DNA from: an uncultured Chlorobiaceae bacterium
Lineage (GTDB): Bacteria > Bacteroidota > Chlorobiia > Chlorobiales > Chlorobiaceae
Reading direction: 5' to 3'
Length of the DNA: 64,000 nucleotides
Assembly: GCA_903869365.1 (NCBI GenBank)
Contig: CAIPYV010000105.1
Location: forward strand, 1 to 64,000
Below the pieces are notes generated by a model, which saw only the letters and a program-made list of their open reading frames with translations, was not told where the DNA came from and did no database searches. Numbering within the stretch: the first letter of the stretch is position 1; each line of letters opens with the position of its first letter. Shown here piece by piece: positions 1 to 6,878 of this stretch. The position numbers and the translations under genes were made by a program.

Positions 1-359
1 AGCAGCTTGAGCACTTCGAGGTTGTCGCCTTCGATAAAGAGGTTTTCAGTGGTGTCGAAATTTACTGACTCCTGACGGCAGGGTTTGAGGGTGGCGGAGC
101 TGAGGGTCTGAATGAGGTGCAGGGCCTCTTTTTTACCGGGCCACTCCATACCGTAGCGCTCACGACGTGACTCGAACGTGTCGCTGAAAGTACCAAGTTC
201 GGCCTTGAGCTTTTCAAAGTCGATGGACTCGGTCAGTTCCCCTTTGTCGTTGCGGGTTTCGGCAAAAACGGTTGGAAAGAGCTGTTTCAGCCGGGCACGG
301 TTTTGGGCGGCTATATCGAGCGTGGTTCCTTTCATGTTTTCGGGCTGGATCTCTGCCAT
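1..359 (-). CDS. Type III restriction-modification DNA methyltransferase (Mod), N-terminal part, cut by window edge
   Basis: The reverse strand reads an open frame from an ATG at 359 to the window edge, about 119 codons, and it is absent from the supplied ORF track. Its residues include RYGMEWPGKKEAL and TENLFIEGDNLEVLKLL. These match the conserved N-terminal segment just before the SAM-binding/catalytic core of type III (beta-class N6-adenine) Mod proteins. The methyltransferase motifs themselves lie outside the window. An in-frame ATG at 404 could add 15 residues; neither start has a clear ribosome site. Mod normally modifies DNA and specifies the target for a Res helicase-nuclease. Family assignment is from recognition of the motif; activity cannot be judged from this fragment. 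Confidence 0.8.
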   Translation of the reverse strand, partial: MAEIQPENMKGTTLDIAAQNRARLKQLFPTVFAETRNDKGELTESIDFEKLKAELGTFSDTFESRRERYGMEWPGKKEALHLIQTLSSATLKPCRQESVNFDTTENLFIEGDNLEVLKL

Positions 360-642
360 AGTCTTTAACAATGTGTGGTTTAGACCGTCAACGGAAGCAT
401 TCATTCTTAGGGTATAAATCACCCGTTGATTTTTTACTTAATAAACAACAACCAGTGAGTGTGGCTTCTTAATATGTCCATTTTTTTGTTGCAAGTTCAA
501 AATGTTCAGATCAGCGGAAGAGTCCGTAACCTGATATTTTTTTAATCTTATTTTGTTCTTATATTTGTTTTGGCCTGTGTTGCATGAAGGTCGGCTTCAC
601 GCCGTTGAAGTGTATCCTTCTAAGTGCAATGATGGGCTTTTT

Positions 643-1276
643 TTATTTGTTGTATTTTATGCAGTTATCGCTCGATAGCTTTTTTTGCCGGTTGTAATAA
701 TTTCCTCTGCTTTTCCATTTTTCGAAGTCATAGAGATCTTGCACCGTGGCAACCTGGTCGCTGATATAATCGTAATATCTGGTTTCGCCACGTTCAAAAA
801 CACGTTGAATCGCCCAGCAAAAATAATCAGCGATAATTCAGTAATGGCTCTGCTGTTGGCTGTTGGACGTTGAAGACAACGCTGCAATCGGGTGCTTTTG
901 ATTGTGCTCTGGTGATAGCCTTGCTCAGTCCTTTTTGAAGGTTCGTATGCGTGGTACACCTGCTCCGATGCGATATGTTTAAAACCAGTTTACTGTATGC
1001 ATTGAGTTTGTTTTTCAGTAAATGAGAAAGCAGGTCAGCATAAAATTCGGCCTCTTTACCGTTGTGTTTGCTTTCGTAAAGAGTTGGTATCTTTCTACCA
1101 ACGACGGCTTCAAAACTGCAATCAATAGTTTTGATCAAGTCAAAAGCCATTTTTTTTACTTCAGGGAGGGAAATCAGCTCATCGACAAACTGGCACTGTT
1201 ATGCTGCTTGACCGGAATTGTGCGAATGTTATCGGCAGAAGCGTATTGCTGTCTTAAGCTTGGTATTTCAGTTGAT
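643..1276 (-). pseudogene. Frameshifted DUF3800-family gene remnant
   Basis: Three reading frames on the minus strand join into one protein. The upstream frame gives RQQYASADNIRTIPVKQHNSA, the middle frame (track ORF 827..1150) gives FVDELISLPEVKKMAFDLIK onward, and a third gives IADYFCWAIQRVFERG through DLYDFEKWKSRGNYY to a TAA at 643-645. The joins need a missing T near 1191-1197 and an extra T near 831-837. The C-terminal ADYFCWA segment resembles the conserved Asp-containing end of DUF3800 proteins, a putative nuclease-like family often found near defence and mobile genes. The first roughly 70 residues of the family, with the N-terminal acidic motif, are missing. Function is therefore presumed lost. 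The 225 bp between this remnant and the Mod gene is AT-rich, and I see nothing in it. Confidence 0.62.
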
Positions 1277-1370
1277 TTATAAAAAAGATTTTACAATTTT
1301 TGGGTGAGGGGGGGATGTTCTGCTGGAAGCACCTCATTTCAATTCCGGTTAATCCATTAAATATCATCCT

Positions 1371-4300
1371 ATGGGTGTTACCTGGCTACATGTTTCTGAC
1401 ATGCATTTGACACAAACAAGGTCGTATGACCATGACGTTGTACTCACTGCTTTACTTGAATCGGTTCGAGATGTTAAGGACAATCAAAAGTGGAAGCCGG
1501 ACCTGATTTTTGCGACTGGTGATATTGCAGGCAAAGGAGATGTTGGGGTTTTTAAAGGTGGGGAAAATGCCCCTGCGACTAAATTTTTTAATGCGCTCCT
1601 TGAAGCTTCGGGGGTAGATCGAAAGAATTTGTTCATAGTTCCCGGCAATCATGATGTTGAGCGTAAAAAAGGTATTGGACTTGTAAGAACTCTCGAAACT
1701 CAGACCGATATTGATGAATATTTTGAGGATTCTTCACCAAAATACCATCTCACCTTTAAGCTGGAAGCCTTTGCGTCCTGGTACAATTACTATTTCTTTC
1801 CTCGAGTTTTTCCAGTAGACTCCACTTGTGAGCTGATTTCTTGCGAGATAAATAAAGTTCGGCTTGAGCTGCTGCTTATCAACAGCGCTCTTTTTTGCAA
1901 GGAAGCCAAATCAGATCATGGAATGCTCTGCATTGGGCGTTCATGTATAGATAAGTGTATCAATAATCTCAGGGAGAAAAGGAAGAAATCTGAACTTGAT
2001 CTTGCAATTGCACTGATGCATCATCCGTTCGAATGGCTCCATACAAAATATGAAAGCATTGATCTAAAAAACACGCTTAGAACCCAGGTTGACATTCTCC
2101 TGCAAGGACATTTACATCAAACAGATGTAATAACCGGGAATATGTTACAGCTTGGAGCAGGAGCAGGTTACTACAGTCCTGATAGCCCAAAAAGAGCACT
2201 CTATGGCCAGGTTAATGGAGCAACGGTGAAGGTGCGTCCATTTTGCTATCAAGCTACCAGTTCACCAAAAGTTTGGACAGTAGATACAAGTCTTTTCCCT
2301 CATGAAGAAGGGTATATCGGCAGTTTCACCATTCCAAGTCGTTTCAAACCTCAAGAAACTGACAATAATGACGCATCCAGATATCGTGACTTTCTCAAAG
2401 GTGAGCTGGAAAATATTACCAATAGGCAGCCTAATGCATTTCAAGATATTTCAGTAAAGCTATCCAACATTTTTATCGAATTACGTCTTTCAGAGAGTTG
2501 GAGGAATGAGATGCGTTTTGAGGCTGATTCAGGATTTGACCAGCAGATGGTTGGGCACATCCGCACTCCCGCAGAGGTCATGGATCAAGCTTTTCAAAGG
2601 AAGCACCTGATGCTTGTGATTGGAGATCCAGGTTCGGGTAAAACAACCCTGCTTAAGCATTATGCATTATCCTGCCTTGAAAATGATGGTTATAAAGCGT
2701 TTGGGTTTAAAAACCCGGTCATGGTTTTTTATCTCGCCCTACGAGAGCTACCAAAGAAAGATGGTGCGTATCTTTCCTTACCTCTCTTTATCGAAGCAAT
2801 AGCCAAGGAAAAATTCCATGAATTTCCTCAAGAAATTATAGCTGGTTGGCTTGAAAATCAAGAGACCTTAGTTTTGCTCGATGGGCTTGATGAAATCAGC
2901 GAAGTTGTTGCCAGAAAGGAGGTTTGCCAGTGGATTAATAAAATCGTTACCCGATATCCTAAAGCACGTTTTGTGGTCACATCACGAACTACAGGGTATC
3001 GGCAGCTCGATCAGTCCAGGCCAAAGAATGCAATACGGGCTGATATAATGGACTTTACAGAGGAACAACAGGCTGCTTTTTTACAGAAATGGTTCGCTTC
3101 TGTATTGTTGGCTGATTTTTCTGGCGGTTACTCGACTTCGTGGTCAGAACAAAAGAAAAAAGAATGGTCAGATAAGCAGCAACAAAAAGCCAAAGATAAA
3201 GCGGAAGCCATTACTATCTATTTAAAGAAAGACAAAGAAAAAACTAACGAAAACAAAAACAAGAGTATATGGGCATTGGCCGGCGTGCCTTTATTGCTGC
3301 AGTTTATGGCGATGCTCTGGAAGGAAAAGGATTGTCTTCCACAAAGTCGCACGGATTTATATAAAAACGTTTTGGAATATCTCCTCAGTTATCAGAATAA
3401 TCGCCAACAAACCAAATCGCAACTGCCGGCAGAGGATGCGATGCGAGTACTGGGTTCGGTCTCACTCTGGTTACAGATAATAGTGGGGAAGGATCAAGGA
3501 AGTAAAAAAACAATGAAAAAAAAGATGCAGGTTGTATTGAATAATCTCGATAACCCTCCAACAGTCGACGACTTTTGCGAAGATATGATTTACCATGCTG
3601 GGTTACTCATAGAGTATGGCAAAAAAGATGATGATATGTATGGATTCCGTCATAAATCATTCAGGGAATACATGGCAGCTGTTAAGCTCAGCAAAGTTTG
3701 CACGCCAAAGCAGTTTCCAAAACTTATCAAACATTTTGGCGTCGACTGGTGGGCAGAGCCACTTCGATTTTTTATTGGTCAGTGTGATGAAGTAACCGTT
3801 ACTGCATTTATAAATGAAGTCATTGATTCGGCGATCAGTAGGGAGTTGAACCAAACGCAGCAGGATCTTTTAGTAACCTTGGTAGAAGAAGCCCAGGCAA
3901 TAGATATAAAAGCTTTACAAGTAAGGCTAAATGACCCTGATACAGCGAAAAACCAGCAGCAATACTTGCAAGCATGCTTGAAAGCCACTGGCAAAAAAGA
4001 AGCAGTTGATAGCGTGATGGAGTTTGCTAAAAAAGGTCTTGTCAATTATCATACAGATAAGCTTGATGCACTCTATATCCTGATCAAGGGAGGAACATTT
4101 ACCTATTCATTGACGAAGAAACCTGAACCTGTTCAAGACCTTTATGTAGCAAAATTCACTGTTACAAACCAACTCTACGGCAGGTTTATTAATTATCTGG
4201 CATCAAAAGAACCCTCATTTGCAGGTATAATTTCCATTGAAAACTATAAAACAAAATTGCTTGGCCTTGCAAAGGGCATCAAGGGTTTCAGCAACCATCT

Positions 4301-4727
4301 TGCGGACATGATGAATGAGTTGCCTACCCGCTTTCGCTCGGATTCAGCCGACGACAAACGATTCAACAAGGATGAGCAGCCTGTCATGGATGTTACCTGG
4401 TATGCTGCGGTTGGAAAAGAGAGCAGAACATATCCATGGGGAGAGCAAGATCCGACACCAACCCTGGCTAACTATAATTTCAATGAAGGAGCGACAACGC
4501 CGGTAGGCCGATATTCCGAAGGAGCAACACCGGAAGGTTTGTATGATATGGCCGGGAATGTATGGGAGTGGACTGATAGTTGGTATGATGATACTTGTTC
4601 GTACCGTGTGATTCGTGGCGGGGGCTGGAACGACGACTCCGAGCGCTGTCGGTCGGCTGATCGCGGCGGCAGCGGCCCCGGCGACCGGTACGACAGCATT
4701 GGCTTCCGCTTGGTCTTCGTCCCGTAG
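1371..4727 (+). CDS. Metallophosphoesterase-NACHT NTPase with C-terminal FGE-sulfatase (C-type lectin fold) variable domain
   Basis: This 1118-residue protein has three parts. Residues 1-290 are a calcineurin-like metallophosphoesterase: SDMH, ATGDIAGKGD, PGNHDVE, MHHPFEW and QGHLH supply the metal ligands. Around 410-780 lies a NACHT/STAND NTPase, with Walker A GDPGSGKTT near 418 and Walker B LVLLDGLDEI near 500, then RFVVTSRTTGY and a helical tail. From about 920 is an FGE-sulfatase domain (AKFTVTNQLYGRF, YPWGEQ, GLYDMAGNVWEWTD, RVIRGGGWN) ending in GFRLVFVP. The family context suggests a conflict or immunity sensor: the NACHT part switches on ligand binding and the phosphoesterase is the effector. 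That role is inferred. The last 39 codons carry a DGR-type variable pattern. The FGE core looks shortened, since VTWYAA runs almost directly into TYPWG without the usual RLPTEAEWE stretch. The ATG start is well placed before the first metal motif. Confidence 0.88.
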   Translation: MGVTWLHVSDMHLTQTRSYDHDVVLTALLESVRDVKDNQKWKPDLIFATGDIAGKGDVGVFKGGENAPATKFFNALLEASGVDRKNLFIVPGNHDVERKKGIGLVRTLETQTDIDEYFEDSSPKYHLTFKLEAFASWYNYYFFPRVFPVDSTCELISCEINKVRLELLLINSALFCKEAKSDHGMLCIGRSCIDKCINNLREKRKKSELDLAIALMHHPFEWLHTKYESIDLKNTLRTQVDILLQGHLHQTDVITGNMLQLGAGAGYYSPDSPKRALYGQVNGATVKVRPFCYQATSSPKVWTVDTSLFPHEEGYIGSFTIPSRFKPQETDNNDASRYRDFLKGELENITNRQPNAFQDISVKLSNIFIELRLSESWRNEMRFEADSGFDQQMVGHIRTPAEVMDQAFQRKHLMLVIGDPGSGKTTLLKHYALSCLENDGYKAFGFKNPVMVFYLALRELPKKDGAYLSLPLFIEAIAKEKFHEFPQEIIAGWLENQETLVLLDGLDEISEVVARKEVCQWINKIVTRYPKARFVVTSRTTGYRQLDQSRPKNAIRADIMDFTEEQQAAFLQKWFASVLLADFSGGYSTSWSEQKKKEWSDKQQQKAKDKAEAITIYLKKDKEKTNENKNKSIWALAGVPLLLQFMAMLWKEKDCLPQSRTDLYKNVLEYLLSYQNNRQQTKSQLPAEDAMRVLGSVSLWLQIIVGKDQGSKKTMKKKMQVVLNNLDNPPTVDDFCEDMIYHAGLLIEYGKKDDDMYGFRHKSFREYMAAVKLSKVCTPKQFPKLIKHFGVDWWAEPLRFFIGQCDEVTVTAFINEVIDSAISRELNQTQQDLLVTLVEEAQAIDIKALQVRLNDPDTAKNQQQYLQACLKATGKKEAVDSVMEFAKKGLVNYHTDKLDALYILIKGGTFTYSLTKKPEPVQDLYVAKFTVTNQLYGRFINYLASKEPSFAGIISIENYKTKLLGLAKGIKGFSNHLADMMNELPTRFRSDSADDKRFNKDEQPVMDVTWYAAVGKESRTYPWGEQDPTPTLANYNFNEGATTPVGRYSEGATPEGLYDMAGNVWEWTDSWYDDTCSYRVIRGGGWNDDSERCRSADRGGSGPGDRYDSIGFRLVFVP
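4611..4727 (+). other. Candidate DGR variable region (VR) at the 3' end of the NACHT-FGE gene
   Basis: Codons after RGGGW are dominated by NNC triplets: AAC GAC GAC TCC .. CGC .. CGC GGC GGC AGC GGC .. GAC .. TAC GAC AGC. This is the footprint expected when AAC codons of a template repeat are copied with random substitution at adenines. The invariant frame around them (RGG-W, CRSA-R, PG-R, IGFRLV) is the standard FGE/C-type-lectin DGR target scaffold. GC content jumps here: 46 of 60 bases at 4621-4680 are G or C, against 18 of 60 at 4201-4260 in the same gene. The 5' boundary is approximate. Template repeat and reverse transcriptase were not found in the window. Confidence 0.72.
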
Positions 4728-4776
4728 TCAGTTGGCAGCTCATTCCGGCTTTGTTTTTGAGCGAGAGAGCAGTACC

Positions 4777-4827
4777 AACATTTTGGTGAGAGGCGTTGAG
4801 GGACGAAACGCCTCACGCCAAAATGTT
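4777..4827 (+). other. Long imperfect hairpin 50 bp downstream of the variable region
   Basis: Two 21-nt arms starting AACATTTTGG match at 19 of 21 positions and enclose a 9-nt loop (4798-4806). Flanking ACC/GGT bases can extend the stem across a small bulge. No T-tract follows, so it is not a classical terminator. DGR target genes often carry a DNA hairpin or cruciform just after the variable region that promotes retrohoming. The position here fits that role, but this is inference. Confidence 0.5.
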
Positions 4828-4851
4828 CTGGTAACAAACGACAACAGAAAT

Positions 4852-4880
4852 GACCACCTCAGGTGGTCCAAATTTTTTTT
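4852..4880 (+). terminator. Rho-independent terminator after the NACHT-FGE gene
   Basis: A perfect 7-bp stem GACCACC/GGTGGTC with a 3-nt loop is followed by CAAA and eight T residues. It lies 125 bp past the stop codon of the NACHT-FGE gene and reads in its direction. Confidence 0.75.
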
Positions 4881-4984
4881 GAAAATTCCCGTTATCAGGT
4901 ATTTTTTTTACATATTTTTTACATTACACAAAATCAGTTGTATCATTGGTGTGAAGCCATAGCAAGTTCTATTCAGTGTAGAGT

Positions 4985-5209
4985 CTACGGTTGAAAACTT
5001 AGGTGAGGCTTTACTCCAAAAACATATCCGAAATAACTCAGAAATACCAGACAGACATTTCTATAAGCTCCTGATGCCAACCGTGAAATTGCAGTTTGTG
5101 AGGTATGTGCCCGGCGCGCAACTTCTTTTTTGAGTCATGCCGGCATTACTTCAAATTCCTCTTCGATGGCGTCATACTCTTTATTATAGTTTTCGTCTTT
5201 GAGATGCAA
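4985..5209 (-). pseudogene. Decayed XRE/HigA-like antitoxin gene
   Basis: Minus-strand fragments in different frames give LKDENYNKEYDAIEEEFEV, then AGMTQK, then EVARRAHTSQTAISRLASGA followed by GVKPHLSFQP and a TAG at 4985-4987. Together they reproduce the layout of HigA/XRE antitoxins: an acidic EYDALEEEF lead-in, a helix-turn-helix with the recognition helix SQTAISRL-SG, and a short C-terminal tail. An extra A in the run near 5132 shifts frame inside the helix-turn-helix. About a dozen residues between the lead-in and AGMTQK also seem lost. No partner toxin is visible upstream. The rest of 4881-5294 is AT-rich and shows nothing else I can identify. Confidence 0.6.
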
Positions 5210-5294
5210 AGAGTAACATAAATAAATGAGTAAGACGTATTATATTACTAATAAAAAATATATATTATCGTAATATTCTTGATTATTGCATAAG

Positions 5295-5417
5295 ATGCTG
5301 AAAGCCATAGCACGCGCATGGCAACCACTGAACGACGACAACCCCTGGCGAGAAGCTATTGAGCACTATTTCCCTGATGCTTACCGCAGGAACGACTGGT
5401 CAGTGATACAGTACTAA
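5295..5417 (+). CDS. Small unrecognised ORF, 40 residues
   Basis: An ATG-to-TAA frame too short for the ORF track encodes MLKAIARAWQPLNDDNPW and then a segment rich in aromatic and charged residues (EHYFPDAYRRNDWSVIQY). It lies 40 bp before the next gene and on the same strand. The amino-acid make-up looks protein-like, but there is no clear ribosome site and I do not recognise a family. It may equally be the tail of a lost gene. Confidence 0.3.
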   Translation: MLKAIARAWQPLNDDNPWREAIEHYFPDAYRRNDWSVIQY

Positions 5418-5457
5418 ATCTAATCAACCCGGAACTGATAGAAGGAGAGAATAAACC

Positions 5458-6072
5458 ATGAACGAGCAACCCACTTCTGATTCTATCCAATCCAACTCCA
5501 TTAAAGTTGCTGCAGCGCCCTCCATCTCCAGGCTTTTGGGAGTGGTGCCGATTTTACCTGGAGAGTCTGCCGATCTCTACCAGGCAAGTCTTGATGCACT
5601 CATCGAAGAGTTAGGCGCTCGTTCAGTGCTTCAGGTCTACCTTGCAGAAAAAATCCATGAATGCCTCTGGTGGATGCGTCGCTATGAGGAGCAAAAGCGG
5701 GCGACAGTCACTACCGAGATGGCCTCAGAGCTTACTTCTGGTTTATTTTCGAACAGCCGCATCAGTGAAACAGAAATTCGCAACACGCTTATGGCTAATA
5801 AGGTCGACAACGTACTCAAAAAAGCCCTCAAAACTCAGGAACACACTCTTGAGTCACTCCGTCAAGTTGCCATGGCAGGGAGGCAATCGGACATTCTTCA
5901 GCTCGACCAGCAAATCGCACTGCAAACCAAAATCCTTGCTGCTCTGCAGGCCTCTTATGAAGTGGCGTTTAACCGCAAAACGAATGTCGAGCGCTTGCAA
6001 CTGCAAAACGCATTGATCCGTCGCAATTTGCACTCTATCGAAGTGGACGCAGAGGAACTCTCCCAGGCATGA
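5458..6072 (+). CDS. Conserved hypothetical protein, helical
   Basis: The protein has 204 residues and a good AAGGAG ribosome site 11 bp before the ATG. I do not know its function. After a Ser/Ala-rich start it has GVVPILPGESADLYQASLDA, then YLAEKIHECLWWMRRYEEQK, then a long amphipathic, Gln- and Leu-rich helix likely to form a coiled coil (residues about 120-190). The first motifs recur in hypothetical proteins of planctomycetes and proteobacteria that I recall only as unnamed. Its stop overlaps the next start by 4 bases (ATGA), so the two are translationally coupled and probably act together. There are no membrane segments or catalytic motifs. Confidence 0.6.
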   Translation: MNEQPTSDSIQSNSIKVAAAPSISRLLGVVPILPGESADLYQASLDALIEELGARSVLQVYLAEKIHECLWWMRRYEEQKRATVTTEMASELTSGLFSNSRISETEIRNTLMANKVDNVLKKALKTQEHTLESLRQVAMAGRQSDILQLDQQIALQTKILAALQASYEVAFNRKTNVERLQLQNALIRRNLHSIEVDAEELSQA

Positions 6073-6404
6073 CGAGCGCTAAACGTAAGGCCGCAAATCA
6101 GCGTAACGCGCAACGCTCATCTGGCCCCCGAACCGATGAAGGTAAAAGGCGCTCCTCAGCTAACGCCACACGGCACGGCCTCACAACATCGATCGAAACC
6201 TCCCTCTGGGCCGCTCACCTCCAGTCGCTCCAGGCACTTCTCGAGTCCGATGGCTTAAATCCACAAGAAGCCAGAGACCTTGCATTATGCATACTCAACT
6301 ACGAGCGCAACGTCCACTCCCAGCGCAAGCTCCACCATGCACTCAGGCACCTCAGGCGAGCAGCCAATCAGTTAACCAAGCAGTGCAAGGGCTTGACGAT
6401 CTGA
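6069..6404 (+). CDS. Conserved hypothetical basic protein, coupled to the preceding gene
   Basis: The 111 residues start with a basic stretch containing QRNAQRSSGPRTDEGKRRSS and NATRHGLT. This N-terminal signature is shared by a widespread unnamed family often found next to genes like the upstream one. The C-terminal half is Leu/Arg/His-rich and helical. The ATG overlaps the upstream stop by 4 bases. The basic N-terminus suggests nucleic-acid binding, but nothing proves this. The frame ends earlier than typical longer family members I recall, so it could be truncated. Another frame just downstream (6430-6500) is protein-like but has no start. Confidence 0.55.
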   Translation: MTSAKRKAANQRNAQRSSGPRTDEGKRRSSANATRHGLTTSIETSLWAAHLQSLQALLESDGLNPQEARDLALCILNYERNVHSQRKLHHALRHLRRAANQLTKQCKGLTI

Positions 6405-6538
6405 GGCGTTCTCATCAAATTTACAAAACGAACCCATTCAGTTATTTGCAGAAGGGGGCACCTTCGCCCAGCACTCTTTCCCCTCGCATCCGAATTGCAT
6501 GATTTAGAGCGCGACCATGTACCCGATCAGGTATCTTT

Positions 6539-6861
6539 ATGGCCATGAAATTGGACATGACCCAACCAGAACTGGCAGAAAAAGCTGGTACGGGGCTGCG
6601 TATCATTTCTGTTATTAAGGCGTATATGGAATCGAATGATCCCAAGGCGACTGAACGGACAACGATTCCCATTTCCATACCGCTTGTGGCAAACCTCCTC
6701 TATAGGCCATCCTATATTTAATCGGAATTGACCGTATCGAGAATACCGATAAAACTGCTTTTTTGATGGCCTCTCCAGAGAAGGCGTTGTGTGACAAGCT
6801 TGTGTTTACCCGAAATCTGAATATAATGGTTGAACCCTCTCAAAAGCGAACTGTTTCTTAA
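6539..6861 (+). pseudogene. Remnants of HipB-like HTH and AbiEi-like antitoxin genes
   Basis: The first frame (to a stop at 6719-6721) contains MTQPELAEKAGTGLR, the first helices of a HipB-type XRE helix-turn-helix, then unrelated sequence and ANLLYRPSYI. After a short gap, a frame from 6724 to a TAA at 6859-6861 reads GIDRIENTDKTAFLMASPEKALCDKLVFTR. SPEKALCDKLV is the hallmark of AbiEi-family type IV antitoxins, and RPSYI precedes it in intact members. The pieces are out of order and far too short, so this is decayed DNA, perhaps fused from two antitoxin loci. Confidence 0.6.
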
Positions 6862-6878
6862 ACTTTTTTCAGAGCGGT

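Noticed and set aside
827-1150. ORF 827..1150 as an intact 107-residue gene
   Set aside because: It is the middle part of a DUF3800 protein whose ends continue in other frames on both sides, so it is annotated as a pseudogene.
4472-4837. Antisense and alternative-frame ORFs over the variable region (4472..4837, 4480..4743, 4615..4962)
   Set aside because: They are by-products of the GC-rich codon-biased variable region; the sense frame has the FGE scaffold.
1371-6404. DGR reverse transcriptase, avd or template repeat near the variable region
   Set aside because: No ORF with RT motifs and no second copy of the variable sequence was seen in the window.
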